From assembly GCA_006503475.1 (NCBI GenBank), contig RSEH01000112.1:1-64000 (forward strand): a DNA stretch of 64,000 nt, in the 5' to 3' direction. The notes under the pieces were generated by a model, which saw only the letters and a program-made list of their open reading frames with translations, searched no databases and was not told the DNA's origin. Of the stretch, positions 9,543 through 20,700 are shown in pieces (within the stretch, counting starts at the first letter, position 1; each line of letters opens with the position of its first letter). Position numbers and translations under genes: made by a program. Source of the stretch: Stentor roeselii (Eukaryota > Ciliophora > Heterotrichea > Heterotrichida > Stentoridae).

Positions 9543-9709
9543 TTATTTGTTATTAGGAGGCTGAAGCACTGTCTGAAATATGAAAGATTCAGTGAATATT
9601 TCTCAGTTTTTCAGAAATTCTTGAAGATTGAGTGAAAATGAAGATTTTTTAATCTTTTATGATATTTGGGAATTGATTTAATCATGGTTAAAGATTTATT
9701 TTTAGTTCC

Positions 9710-10663
9710 TTAATTATATTCTCGACATTCACTCATGGCTGCTATGATTTTATTATTTCCAGCCAAACTATTTAAAATTTTCTTTCTTCTTTCAGTGATG
9801 ATTGAAATTTCTCCTGATAAGAAACTTGAACTACCTTCTCGGATTATATTTGCAAGTTCTTCCATGCAGAACTTTAGTAAAGATCTGGAAAAAATACTAA
9901 AAAAGTGGTCAAAGTTGCATCTTTTTGATAATTTAATGGAGATTCTTTTGATATCATTCACATTTTCGACTATTCTTTGTTCATGAAAAAGGTTTAGTAC
10001 TTCATCGAAGTTTACATAACCATTTTTAGATTTATCAAGGCGATTCCACCAAATTTTTATAACGTAAATCAAACCTTCCAGGGTTTTATCATTTGGTTTC
10101 ATAAACTCGCACTCTTTTTTCAATATTCTTAAAATATGCTCGGTTTTCCAGTCATCACATAGTCTTAGTAAATCTATTCGAGAGAAGGAAATGAATTCTA
10201 ATGGGATTTCTTCACAAATGCCACCCATGATTTTCGCTAGTTCCTTTGCACTATCACAGTACCCAAGACTGATAAATAAAGAAATAAGACTATGTGCCTG
10301 GACCCTGCTCTGTTCGCACTTAAAAATAGAAAAGAGTGCATCGATAACTTCTGAGAAGTTATTAAGATTTGGTATATACTTCGATATTATCTTCCCTTTC
10401 GAAGACTTAGAGACTTTTGAATACATCTTGGCAAGCAGCGTGTCTTTTTCTATTAATGAACTTTTTACTTCATCTGAAATCGGTCTTAGGTTCAAGGGCG
10501 AGTCTGAAGAGTCGTTTTTTGATTTGGAGATTTTTGTTGGAGAAACAGAAACGATTCGCTCCGATTTTCTTAATCTTGGCCGAATAAAAGAACGATTCTG
10601 AGAATTTCTAAGGATTGTTGGAGTCGTTGAGCCTGAGGATATGCTTGGTAGCTGGGTTCTCAT
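9710..10663 (-). CDS. EF-hand protein of unknown function
   Basis: 317 residues. The N-terminal ~60 are basic and Ser/Pro-rich (KISKSKNDSSDSP). One good EF-hand loop lies at about residues 210-221 (DKSKNGYVNFDE), and the flanking helices resemble further degenerate EF-hands (RVQAHSLISLFISLGYC). This looks like a calcium-binding regulator, but I cannot assign a family. It follows importin alpha head-to-tail with a 167-nt gap. Confidence 0.7.
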   Translation of the reverse strand: MRTQLPSISSGSTTPTILRNSQNRSFIRPRLRKSERIVSVSPTKISKSKNDSSDSPLNLRPISDEVKSSLIEKDTLLAKMYSKVSKSSKGKIISKYIPNLNNFSEVIDALFSIFKCEQSRVQAHSLISLFISLGYCDSAKELAKIMGGICEEIPLEFISFSRIDLLRLCDDWKTEHILRILKKECEFMKPNDKTLEGLIYVIKIWWNRLDKSKNGYVNFDEVLNLFHEQRIVENVNDIKRISIKLSKRCNFDHFFSIFSRSLLKFCMEELANIIREGSSSFLSGEISIITERRKKILNSLAGNNKIIAAMSECREYN

Positions 10664-11303
10664 GGAGTTCTTTGGTAAAATATGGCTGAAAATTTCAACA
10701 AGATTAATACTATTTCTACTAAGGCGAATTTATAATAGCTTGTTTTAAGCTTTAGTATGAATGAAATGATTTATTGGTTGATTGAAATTATAACGGGAAT
10801 TTTAATGGGTGGATTTTTGTTATAATTTTAGATTTTAGGATGTACTTGAAATATTGGAATGCATCTGAAATTGATTATTAAATAATTAGAATAATCAAGT
10901 TGAATCATTACTCTATAATTTGCTTTTACCACTGAGTATCATAGTAAAATATATAATAATATTATATAGGCTAAATTAAAATGCTTAAAATATACCCTAA
11001 CCCAATATCCATAAATAATATCCATAATAAATTGACATTTATATCAAATATCCAATATTAAATTATGAAAATCCTTAACTAACCTTCAAATAAATAAATT
11101 CTCAATAAACCTCCCAAATCCAAAAAAAATCATGATCAATAAAATTTAAAAAAATTTCCACTAATAAACCAAAAAAATTCTTAACACAACCTTCACCTTT
11201 ACCCATACCACCTCAATAAATTTTCTTATCTCTTCTACCTTTGCAACCAAACAATCTTAAAATCGAAAAAAATCAACCAAACTAGTAAATAACCAAACCA
11301 TAA
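10664..11303. other. divergent intergenic region, promoter-type composition
   Basis: 640 nt between two divergent starts. The part near 10664-10900 is G/T-rich on the plus strand (leader side of the minus gene). From about 10980 to 11300 it is A/C-rich and nearly G-free (leader of the plus gene). I see no open frame or RNA gene. Confidence 0.55.
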
Positions 11304-12329
11304 ATGCAAAACAAGTACTCAGACGAAAAACAAGATTCCCTTCGTTCAGATTCAAAAAAATCACACATATCCGACCGAGAAAGCCATTCTCACAAGTCCC
11401 TATCATCAATGCCATCCGAGTTAAAACGAGCAGAAATTTCAATTCAAAACCTTCTTCACGAAAAAGAGTCTTTAAAGCATGCCCTTTCCAAATCAAACCA
11501 AAAAAAAGAAGAGCTTTTCCAAGTTTTAATCGACTACAAAGAAGCTCTTGAAAGACTGAAATCAAAAAACCTTGAACTCGAATTAAGACTAAGCGAAGTC
11601 AACATGGTACGCAGCGAAATCGAGAAAGTAAAGCACCAACTAACCAGAAGAGACGAAAAAATCGAGTTTTTGATTTCCAGGAACCAAGAACTCGAATCCC
11701 TAGTTTCAGAACTTTCATTAAAACCCAAGAAACCTCATCCAAAACCTCAAAACTTTCCCCAAAGTGCGAAAACAATGCTAGAAAAAATCAAATTTCACGG
11801 AAATTTTCACAGAATTTTCAAGTCCTGTGCTCCTTGCATTAACTCTTTCATTGAATTCATCGAATTTGGTGATTTGAGTTCAGCTTTAGACTCAGTCTGC
11901 AAGTTTTCAATTGAATTGATGAAAGAATATGAAAGATTTATAACAAGAGACTTGAGTCCCGGCCTTTCTGAGATACAGTCTTCGAACCCTGTGTCAAACA
12001 ACGCGACTTTGAACATGAACGGGTATCATTCTGAAGACGGTGGAAATGATGAAGAAAGGATTGAAAAGTTGCATTTGGAATTGAAAGAAGCTGTTGCAAG
12101 GTCAAAAGAAGTTCTTTTTAATAGAAGTATCTCAACTTCTCAACTCACTGTTGAAAGTTCTGCTTTTAGTATGAAGAAAAGAAATGAAAAGAAAAGTGTC
12201 AAGGTGGATGACTCTAAGCAGGTCAATTCTAAGATTTTTAAAACTACTGCTTCGAGGATTCCTGCTTTTGAGAAGAGTAAAAGTGCGAAATGTGGACTTA
12301 AATCGTCTATTTTGAAAAGAAATGAATAA
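11304..12329 (+). CDS. coiled-coil protein
   Basis: 341 residues. The Ser/Lys/Asp-rich start (SLRSDSKKSHISDRESH) is followed by a coiled coil from about 35 to 140 (IQNLLHEKESLKHALSKSN, LIDYKEALERLKSKNLEL). A compact region at about 155-220 contains CAPCINSFIEFIEFGDL, and the tail is basic. I do not recognise it; centrosome/basal-body linker proteins look like this. It starts in an ATAAATG context and ends 11 nt from the kinesin stop. Confidence 0.7.
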   Translation: MQNKYSDEKQDSLRSDSKKSHISDRESHSHKSLSSMPSELKRAEISIQNLLHEKESLKHALSKSNQKKEELFQVLIDYKEALERLKSKNLELELRLSEVNMVRSEIEKVKHQLTRRDEKIEFLISRNQELESLVSELSLKPKKPHPKPQNFPQSAKTMLEKIKFHGNFHRIFKSCAPCINSFIEFIEFGDLSSALDSVCKFSIELMKEYERFITRDLSPGLSEIQSSNPVSNNATLNMNGYHSEDGGNDEERIEKLHLELKEAVARSKEVLFNRSISTSQLTVESSAFSMKKRNEKKSVKVDDSKQVNSKIFKTTASRIPAFEKSKSAKCGLKSSILKRNE

Positions 12330-12340
12330 TTTAATTAAAG

Positions 12341-14170
12341 TTACTGGTATCGTGCCTCGGAACCGCGGTGGGAATTTAGAATTTCACTGATTTTTCTTCG
12401 GTCGTCTATGAGTCGTTCGGATAAGGTCTGGATCTTTGTGAAGTACTGGTCTTGAAGTCTTTCAAGGCTTTTTTTATACTCGGAAACTAACTTGCTTGAA
12501 ACTTCTTTCCACTCTGACATGTTTTCGTTTGGGATTGATACGTCTGTCTCGATGTGGAATATCAGGGAGTCTAGGAAGTCCATGTCTAGGTTGGGGTGAT
12601 AAGAAAATTCAGGTGTTGGGATGTCTACAGGACTTCCACCAGACCTAACTATAAGTTGATTTAAATGTGCCAAAGTCTGCTGTTCACTTTTAATAGTCCT
12701 AGCAAGTACCTCCTTATGACTTTCCAATTCCTTCTCCACCTCATTCCTGCCCCTCCTCTCCTCCTGTAATTTTTCCACAATTTTCTGATAAGCACTATTC
12801 ATTTTAATTTTCTCCTTCTCAAACTCAACCTGTTGCTTATCCATCATAATTCTAAGTCGATCAACAACTTCCCTTTCCTGATTATTCCCTTCTAAAATCT
12901 GTTCAATCTGCTGTTCCTTAACAAGAACTTCCTTCTTCGCACTTTCCAATTGATTTTCCAGAAACCCGCATTGACTTTCAAAGCTAATCTTCGCCGAGTT
13001 CAATTCAAGTAATTCCTGCTGCAGTTTCGTTAATTGACTTTTCAATTCAGTCGAAGAAGCAAGTTCTCCTAATATTTCATTGATATGAGGGGCGTTATGA
13101 ACAGTTTTTGCCCTGCTGGCAAAGCGAAGGGTTGACAAGGTTTGTTGATAGTTCATGGCAGCTGGAGAGACTGTGCAAATGATGGAGGCCAGCGAGTTGC
13201 CTCCCAGGGCTTGGCTTAAGATGCGAGTGAGTTTTGAGTCTCGGTAAGGAATGTGCTTTGTTTTTCCTTCTGCTAGTTTGTTGACGACGTGCGCGAGGAC
13301 GAAGAGACTTTTGTTGATGTAGCCTGCTTCGCCTACTTGGGATAGGTTTTTGGAGTCGAACTCGTTTAAACGCTCGCTTCCTGCCAGGTCTACGAGATTC
13401 AAACAGGCGTAGCGGATACGCCCACGGCCCCGAGAACCTCTCGCGTAACTCTCGATGTAGACTTGGAATAAAGTGTGGGATCTCGAAGAGTGCTCGTGAA
13501 TACTCGTCTCACGGTAGGTACGGTGCTCTTCACCGTAGTTCATTAGAAGGATCACTTGGTCGAACGTCCAGACTTGCTGTTGTTTTACTTCTTGGATTAT
13601 TACTCCTTGTTTTGGATCTTCTTTTATTTTTAGGTTTACTTTTCCTGGAGCTAGCAGGTCGTTTACTTGCTCGTTGTAGATTTCTATGTATGAGATCCAG
13701 ACGTTATATTCGTTTTCTGTGTCCTTTACAATTGTTTGGAAAATTTCACGAATTGAACAAGGAAGAATCCCAGGAAAATCAGGGGTTCCAAGCATAGTGT
13801 AAGTCTTTCCAGAAGTTGTCTGGCCATACATAAAAATAGTTCCATTAAAGCCGTTCAGCACTCGATGAATTATCGGACGAGAGACTTCATAATAGATCTG
13901 CTGAGAAGTAGACTCAGGACCATAGATATAATCAAAACTGAAAGACTGAGGACCTAAAGTCTCAGCATATCGAAGTTTGGCTTCTTTTTCACGAAGAGAT
14001 CCAGAAGAATTACTTGAAATATCTAAAAGTTTCGATGCAAAACTAGAAGTCAAGGTAAAAATTGTGCTGGTTCGAGAATCAATTCCCCAGATCTCTTCGT
14101 CTTCATAAGGCGCGAGTAGGGGACGCATACGGATGCAGACTTTTATAACTTCTCGGCTGAGGGATGACAT
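12341..14170 (-). CDS. kinesin-7 (CENP-E-like) motor protein
   Basis: 609 residues. An N-terminal kinesin motor spans about 1-355: P-loop GQTTSGKTYTM (residues 116-126), switch I SSRSH (about 230), switch II NLVDLAGSE (about 260), and HIPYRDSKLTRIL. A coiled coil covers about 365-500, and a helical tail follows. The P-loop GQTTSGKT (not GQTGSGKT) is the form seen in kinesin-7/CENP-E members, which I use for the family call. All ATPase motifs are intact. It is far shorter than CENP-E. It is expected to be an N-terminal, plus-end-directed motor. Confidence 0.85.
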   Translation of the reverse strand: MSSLSREVIKVCIRMRPLLAPYEDEEIWGIDSRTSTIFTLTSSFASKLLDISSNSSGSLREKEAKLRYAETLGPQSFSFDYIYGPESTSQQIYYEVSRPIIHRVLNGFNGTIFMYGQTTSGKTYTMLGTPDFPGILPCSIREIFQTIVKDTENEYNVWISYIEIYNEQVNDLLAPGKVNLKIKEDPKQGVIIQEVKQQQVWTFDQVILLMNYGEEHRTYRETSIHEHSSRSHTLFQVYIESYARGSRGRGRIRYACLNLVDLAGSERLNEFDSKNLSQVGEAGYINKSLFVLAHVVNKLAEGKTKHIPYRDSKLTRILSQALGGNSLASIICTVSPAAMNYQQTLSTLRFASRAKTVHNAPHINEILGELASSTELKSQLTKLQQELLELNSAKISFESQCGFLENQLESAKKEVLVKEQQIEQILEGNNQEREVVDRLRIMMDKQQVEFEKEKIKMNSAYQKIVEKLQEERRGRNEVEKELESHKEVLARTIKSEQQTLAHLNQLIVRSGGSPVDIPTPEFSYHPNLDMDFLDSLIFHIETDVSIPNENMSEWKEVSSKLVSEYKKSLERLQDQYFTKIQTLSERLIDDRRKISEILNSHRGSEARYQ

Positions 14171-14306
14171 TTATTTAATGTAAGCCGAAAGAGGTCTCAA
14201 GATAGAATTTTTAATCTATAAAGTTTTGAATTATTTAGAATATGAAAGAATTAATTAAAGGATAAACAAAAGAATTAAAGAAAGATTGTTGTTTAAATGA
14301 TATTTG

Positions 14307-15353
14307 TTAGAAGTCAGTTAATTTATACTTTTTCATTTTTCCGTATTCGAAGTCTATGATTTCCAAATAGTCGCCTGTTATATAAATGCACTTTTTATCT
14401 AAAATAGTCATTTTTGGACAGTCATTTTTTATTTCTAAGATTGTTTTATCAATAAATTCATAAAGGTCTGTTGCATTTAGTTTCTCATCAGTCACCAGAT
14501 AAAGTTTAGAGATTCCAATCATAAAGTAAATTTTTACTTTGAAAGTGAAAAGCTCAACAATATTCAGTTCATTATTTTCTTTATCAAACTCGACCTGCCA
14601 GATATTGTAAAAATTCGCTAAAAAAATGATTGAATTTAAAACCGCTGTTGTTTTAATATTATTTATTTCAAGTTTGCTCTCTTTTATTAAATCCAATGAA
14701 GGCTTATAAATAAATACTAAAGTACTTTGGCTTTCTATTGAAGATTCTTCTGAATTTAACTTAAAGAGAAAGAGTCTTCTGCTAACATAATCTAATAAAT
14801 AAGAACCTTGAGGTGCTTTTACTTTGTGTTCCAAATCAAGATTTATTGCTGAAATTTTATAAAGAAAAGACTTGTAAGTACTTCCAGAATGAATAAAAAT
14901 CGTGTTTTTGTAAGATTTTATTGATGAGTCTAAAGCATTGATTAAAATATCCTTGGGTCTTAGATCATGATGCGAAATTCTATCAAAAAGAATATCGATT
15001 TTTAGAAGTTTTGAATCGTAGAGTAAAAATGCTAGCATTTCATTGTTTTCAGTATATTCTGCTTGAAAGTCTAGGTTAATTGAGGGAATTTTTACTCTTT
15101 CCAACTCGATTATTTTTGTATCTAGTTCATCTAAACTCAGTGATTCCAAATCTCCTAAGTTTTTCATTTTTGATGAGAATTTTTCATTGAATTCTTCTAG
15201 TTTTGACTTAAGTTCAGCGATTTTTGTTCGAATTATTGCAAAATATTCACTTTGTTTATTATAAAGTTGTTTTATTTCTTGGGTAATTGAGTCTAATATT
15301 TTTTTTTCGAGTTTTCTGATTTTTTCAATTTTTTTTACCTCTTCTATTCCCAT
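14307..15353 (-). CDS. coiled-coil plus beta-propeller-like protein
   Basis: 348 residues. Residues 1-85 are a coiled coil (KLEKKILDSITQEIKQL, KIAELKSKLEEFNEKF). The remainder has repeated beta-strand blocks with Y/F-K patterns (STYKSFLYKISAINLD, YVSRRLFLFKLN, KIYFMIGISKLYLV) that resemble a degenerate propeller of the kelch or B-box-associated type found widely in ciliates. No zinc finger is present. The first in-frame ATG is at 15353. It is 28 nt downstream of the CDPK stop on the same strand. Confidence 0.65.
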   Translation of the reverse strand: MGIEEVKKIEKIRKLEKKILDSITQEIKQLYNKQSEYFAIIRTKIAELKSKLEEFNEKFSSKMKNLGDLESLSLDELDTKIIELERVKIPSINLDFQAEYTENNEMLAFLLYDSKLLKIDILFDRISHHDLRPKDILINALDSSIKSYKNTIFIHSGSTYKSFLYKISAINLDLEHKVKAPQGSYLLDYVSRRLFLFKLNSEESSIESQSTLVFIYKPSLDLIKESKLEINNIKTTAVLNSIIFLANFYNIWQVEFDKENNELNIVELFTFKVKIYFMIGISKLYLVTDEKLNATDLYEFIDKTILEIKNDCPKMTILDKKCIYITGDYLEIIDFEYGKMKKYKLTDF

Positions 15354-15381
15354 TTCCAAAGTTATATTAAATTAATAATTA

Positions 15382-16941
15382 CTACAAGTTTGGATTCGCT
15401 GAACTCATTTTTCTTGAACTAAGACGTTTATGTGATAATTTACGCTTTTGGCTGAAAGTGTTATGAGAATGAACTGAACTGTCAGCAGAGAAACCTAAAT
15501 AAATAATACAAAAGATAATCTCTTTAAACTTTTCATAACTCATAAAATCCCCAGCCTTCAATTCAAATTCATTACAAATTTCATCAATTTCAGTCTTCGA
15601 AATATAACACCCCGCCTTTTCAAGCACATATTCCAAATCACTAACACTGACAGTTCCATGAGAGTTCTAGATAAAAAATACAATATCAAAGTAGTTAAAA
15701 GCACTCCAAATACTTTCCTCATCAAAAATAGACCTTCGATCAGCAGTGACAATTAAAAATTGAGTGTAATTCAATTTTCCCTTGCCCAAATAATCAATCA
15801 AATCAATCAATTTCCTGATTTCCTCAGCAACGACAGGATAACCATTACTCAACATTGCCCTTTCAATATTTTCCGCAGTGATAAACCCTGTATGCTCCAA
15901 ATCAATTGCTTTAAATGCGGAGTCAAGAGTTTGAATTTCTTCATACGACAGGTTTTTGATGAAAACCTTCATCACTTCATTCCAAAGTTTTCCATGAGCC
16001 TTGAAATTTTTCAAAGAGTTGAAAATTTCAAGCTTTACTGGAGGCAGACCAGTTAAATTTGAGAACCAAGAATGGCATAAGGCACTTGGAATTGAAAGTC
16101 GTAATAATGGGTCAACAACGAGTAGTCTTGAGATCAGGTCCTTCGCCTCTTCAGAGACCAGATTCCATTTGGGGTCATTAAACGAGTACCTGCAATTCAA
16201 AATATTTGAAAGCAACTCACTCATATTTTTCCCTTTAAACGGTTGTCTTCCCGTAAGAAGAAAGAACATAACAACCCCTAAGCTCCAAACATCACATTCT
16301 TTTCCATAGTTCCCCAGACAGACTTCAGGAGCAAGATAATAAGGAGTTCCAACCACAGTATGCATCGGGTCCTCACTAAACTTGACGGCCATTCCAAAGT
16401 CAACAAGTTTTACTTCAGAGTTGGCTTCATGAGAAACCAAAAGAAAATTATCAGGTTTTAAGTCTCTATGACAAATCGAAACAGTATGCAAATGATTAAC
16501 AGCAAGAAAAACCTTCTTCATAACAATCATCACTTCTTTTTCAGTCAAACTTCCTTTATTCAAAATATAATCATAAAGGTCCCCCCCCCTGCAGAGGTCG
16601 AGGACAAGGTGAAGATATTTCTCGTCTTCATAAATTTCATGAAGTTTTATTATGTTTGGATGATCCACTATTGAAAGAAGGTCAAGCTCGCTTTTAAGAA
16701 CTGAAAACTTTTTGAAGACTTTTTCTTTTGAAATTGATTTTATTGCGAAACTCTTGCTTTGTGAATCGAGCTTTGTTGCTTCTCTTACTGTGCCGAATTG
16801 CCCGAAGCCTAAAACTTTTATGAATTTGTAGTGACTGTGGATACTGTTCAGTCGAGACTTGTTTGAAACTTCTGAACGAGTTAATAATGCGGCTTTGAAT
16901 GGCTCTCGCGTGTTTGTGACTAGAGGACAGCAGGTTCCCAT
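15382..16941 (-). CDS. CDPK: calcium-dependent protein kinase with eroded EF-hands (one 15-nt intron)
   Basis: Joining 16941-15682 to 15666-15382 gives 514 residues. MGTCC at the start signals myristoylation and palmitoylation. The kinase domain (about 40-293) is complete: GFGQFG loop, K68 in AIK, HRD at 158-160 with DLKPDN, DFG at 181-183, and APE at 204-206. A CDPK junction and four EF-hand positions follow, but the loops are poor: DLEHTGFITAEN (347-358), DYLGKGKLNYTQ (383-394), DINSHGTVSVSD (419-430), and a fourth with no recognisable ligands. Calcium control may therefore be weak or lost. The intron sits inside the third EF loop. Its start codon is only 39 nt from the divergent neighbour's. 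Confidence 0.88.
15667..15681 (-). other. 15-nt spliceosomal intron
   Basis: Read on the minus strand: GTATTTTTTATCTAG, with A at position 10. It is phase 0, between the first two residues (DI) and NSHG of the third EF loop. Removal restores a continuous EF-hand; retention ends in TAG. Confidence 0.92.
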
Positions 16942-16980
16942 TTGTTTATTTTACAATATTTTAATGATATTATAACTAGC
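16942..16980. promoter_or_regulatory. 39-nt divergent promoter interval
   Basis: This is the entire space between the divergent CDPK and 16981 start codons. It is AT-rich (TTTATTTTACAATATTTTAA). Any promoter must either fit here or lie inside the opposite coding region. Confidence 0.5.
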
Positions 16981-17733
16981 ATGGAGATTTGGATGGATTT
17001 TCAAGCAAGTGCTTTTTATATGATTAATAGAACTACGGGTGATCAAGTAAACTGTGACAAGTTCGGTTCACTTCCTTCAAGTTTCAAGCCCTATTCAACC
17101 GGTTTCCAAAGTCAAAGACCTCAAAACATAATAGAAGCCGACCATAACTACCGAGTGCAACCTAAAAAATTCGACGGGTACTTCCAATGTCCCCGCCCAT
17201 CCTCTCACATATCAGAAGTGCGTCGTCCTTACACGTCAACCACAAAAAAATACATCCCAAAGCGTTTATCCGACGACATAAAAAAACTGCCCCGACCAGT
17301 GGCATCTTTAAGTTTTTCTAAAGTCTTTGAAGGCCAATCAACGCCACCACAAATGACAAGAGCCCACAAGTCATCCCTTCCAGAAAGCGAAGCCTTAACA
17401 ATAGAAACAATAAAAAGTTCAATGCGTGAAAGTCCAATACGAGAAATCAAGACAGCAAAGCAAATCCTCGACCATAACCATCAAGAAAAAGAAAAAGCTA
17501 AAGGGTACCAAGCCCCAGCTTCTAAAGTAAAAAGGCGAAAGTTAAAAGGCTTTTTTATGGTCGACTTCCCCACAGATCACGATTTGGTCAAGAAGGAAAA
17601 AAATCTTCTTGAAAAAACGAATCCAGTCGCAGTGGAAAAGCAAAGAAAGTTAGAAGCTGCTGAATATAAAAATCTTGAAAGGAGAAGGGCTCAGAAGGTG
17701 CTGAAGAATAAGTTGATTGAAGGCAGGGGATGA
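16981..17733 (+). CDS. basic protein of unknown function
   Basis: 250 residues, rich in K, R, P and S, with no recognised domain. Visible features are a proline-containing central line (KKLPRPVASLSFSKVF) and a C-terminal basic helix with many K/R/E (EKQRKLEAAEYKNLERRRAQ). Such proteins are often microtubule- or axoneme-associated, which is only a guess. The first usable ATG is at 16981. The TGA stop is 32 nt before the giant fusion gene. Confidence 0.6.
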   Translation: MEIWMDFQASAFYMINRTTGDQVNCDKFGSLPSSFKPYSTGFQSQRPQNIIEADHNYRVQPKKFDGYFQCPRPSSHISEVRRPYTSTTKKYIPKRLSDDIKKLPRPVASLSFSKVFEGQSTPPQMTRAHKSSLPESEALTIETIKSSMRESPIREIKTAKQILDHNHQEKEKAKGYQAPASKVKRRKLKGFFMVDFPTDHDLVKKEKNLLEKTNPVAVEKQRKLEAAEYKNLERRRAQKVLKNKLIEGRG

Positions 17734-17765
17734 GTTTAATGATATTCGATAAACTTTTGATATAA

Positions 17766-20700
17766 ATGGAGCAGTTACATGACAACAGTCCTCGAGTCAT
17801 CTTCGTGACCGGCGGGCCTGGCACGGGTAAAGGGACTCAATGTCCGAAACTAGTGGAAGAATTTGGATATAAGCATGTTTCAATTGGAGACCTGATGAGA
17901 GCTGAAATCAAATCTGGAAGTGAAGAAGGAAAGAATATTGTTTCTATTGTACAGTCTGGAGGATTGGTGCCTAAAGAATTGACTGTCTCACTTCTGCAGA
18001 AGTCGTTGTCTAGCATCTCGGCACATACTGTTCTTGTTGACGGCTTTCCTCGTTCAGTTGACCAAGCCTTATACCTAGAGCAGATCGGTGTTCGAGTAAA
18101 GTTCCTTCTGCACTTCGACACCGACAAAGAAGACGTTCTTTTAAACCGTTTAATCGAGCGAGGCAAGATCAGTGGTCGAGCAGACGACAACGAAGAGACA
18201 ATAGTAAAAAGATTTAAAGTTTACAAGTCAGAGTCCCTTCCAGTCCTTCAGCTTTACGAGCCATTCGGAGTAGTAAGAAAAGTGAACTGCATGGGTACAG
18301 TAAACGAAGTCTTTTTCCGAACCCTTTGCGCCTTAAGACCTGAGACCTTCTTCATCGCAGGTGCAAAGTCAAGCGGCAAGTCGACATTAGCAGAAGCATT
18401 AGGCCGAAGATACTATTTTTTTGTGTTAGACCTTCAAAGAGTCATCAAGAAAACTGACGGCTCCGATGAAGCAATCACTAGAAAACTCGTCCAAACATTG
18501 CAGGGCTTCAAACATGAATCTCGAGTACTCGTTGACGGGTTCCCCATGAATGAAAATCAAGCGAGGTTGTTTTCAGGAATGCTTGGATTGCCGAATAAGG
18601 TGTTGTTCCTTGAATGTCCTCCTGATGTCTGTCAAGAAAGACAATTGGCACTTGGGAAAAAGACTCCTGGGTATATCAGTTCTAATGATTTAAGCAAACA
18701 ATATGCAGAGTCGGTCAAAACTTATTCGGCTTTGAGTCAGTATTACTCGTCTACACTTTCTTCTCACTTTAAAAAAATCAACTCGAGGAATGTTGAACAG
18801 GTCTTTAAAGAAGCTTCTTCTTTTGTTGAACCTGAAGTTTTACTTGTTAGAGGAAATATTAGACCTTGCTTTTTGATTTATTTTAAGGAAAAAGGATTTA
18901 AATTGGTTAATGTTGTACACTTGATTGAACTTTGGAGAAATGCTAGGGGACAGTCTGTTAGTGAAAATCAAAGTAATCTTTCGGATGACTTGGAAACTAT
19001 TGATGTTATTAGGGATTTGGTTTTTTCGGGGAATGCTACGGAAAAGTTCTTGATTTATAACTTTGCGCTTGGGAACCCTGAACTTATTGAAATGTTTGAA
19101 AGACGTGTCTGCAAGATTTCAAAAGTCTTTCAACTCTACAGCGGAAAAGAAGTCTCACTGGACAGAGTAAACTGTTACTTCGCATCTCGTCCAAATTTTT
19201 TCACGATAAACTCTGAAAAAATCTCATACAAGCGAAAACTCCTTCCAGAAGACAAAAAGATAATCGAAGACAGTATCAGAAGTCAAAGTCCAGCCGATCA
19301 AAGCCAGTTCATTTTCCTATTAGGAGCGAGTTTAACAGGAAAAACAACAATTTCCAAGCATTTACAAAGACTCGGAATGCGTATCATGGACTTTTCCTCC
19401 TTCATCGAAGAGACAAAAGCCCGTTTATCAACAGAAGAAGAGCCAAAAGAAGACCTGAGCTTTTCTGAAATAATTGAAAGTCTTCAAGAAGAAGCTAAAA
19501 AGAACCCTTTTCAAAAAATCATCTTTGACGGGCTTCCTCCTTCTGAAGTTCTCTTCGCGAAGGACCCGCTATGGCCTTTGCCCGAGTCAGACGAGAAGGC
19601 AGAAGAAGAACTGCCTTTCGACGAAGACCCTTCAATTCAGTCCAGGGTCTCTTCAACAGCCCTTAGAATGAAAATCTTGATGGAAAAACTTCAAGTCTTG
19701 TCAGTGATTCACCTGAAGGTCCCTTACCAGGTCCTTGAAAAACGTGCCAGGAAAAAATTTGAAGTACCAGAAGAAGAAGATTTAAACAACGAGCAAAAAT
19801 CTCAGATTTTTGAAAGTTGGATGATTTCTCAAAGACTTTACTCGAAACCTGTTCCTAGTCGATTTTTTATTCCTCAGGTTTTGAGTTTTAATACTGAAAA
19901 GGTTTCAATTCCTCAGATTTCTGCGAAACTTCAGAATGTTTTTAAGAGAAAATGCGTTTTAGTTGAAAGCAACTATCCAAGTGGGTTTGATGCTGTGAAG
20001 AAGATGGCTTTGAAGCATTTGATTCCTTGTATTGATTTTTCTCTTTTGTCAGCAGGTGATCCGAGTTTATCAAAACAAGACCTTTTGAAATCCCGAGCTC
20101 TTTCTCTTCCTCCAAACAGCAGATACGTCATTTTGTGTAACTTTCCATTTAAACTTCAAGAGTTTCAGTCAATTTTAGAAGATTTCACATCTTTAGAAGA
20201 CTGGATGGGCCATCTTCATAAGTTTTACATATTTTCTTCGAAAGAAGTGAATTCAGAGACCTTTCAAATTGATCCAAGTCCTCGTTCAGGTGATTCTCAT
20301 GTTGTTATGTGGAACAATTCAGAACTTTCATCGCAATATAAAGTTTTTTCTATGTTTAAAGGAGAACCTTGCAAGTTTTCAGCTTATTCAATTGATTATA
20401 ACAATTATTCACAAGTTGTCGAACAATTGGTGGAAACTATTGATGATGAAGGAAGACTTTTAATGAATTTTGTGATGGATGAAAGCTCGGCAAGGGGTTT
20501 TCAGTCTTATTTTTATGATGAGATGCTTTCTTTTTGTGGGGATTTTAAAGAACACCTGTTTTTAGACCTTTCTTCTTTAGATACTAAGAAAAAGATTCAA
20601 AATGCGCTGAAAAATCCACTTTCGAAAGAGTTTCATGATAGGTATTTAAAGGCTTATACTGTACCGTTTTGCTTGTTTTTTGAACATTTCACTAAAGTGC

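Noticed and set aside
13612-13797. Plus-strand frames inside the kinesin, MCM7 and other large genes
   Set aside because: Antisense shadows of strongly coding minus-strand frames with no motif of their own.
15382-15636. Separate small EF-hand gene downstream of the CDPK
   Set aside because: It is the last exon of the CDPK; removing 15 nt joins both parts within an EF-hand.
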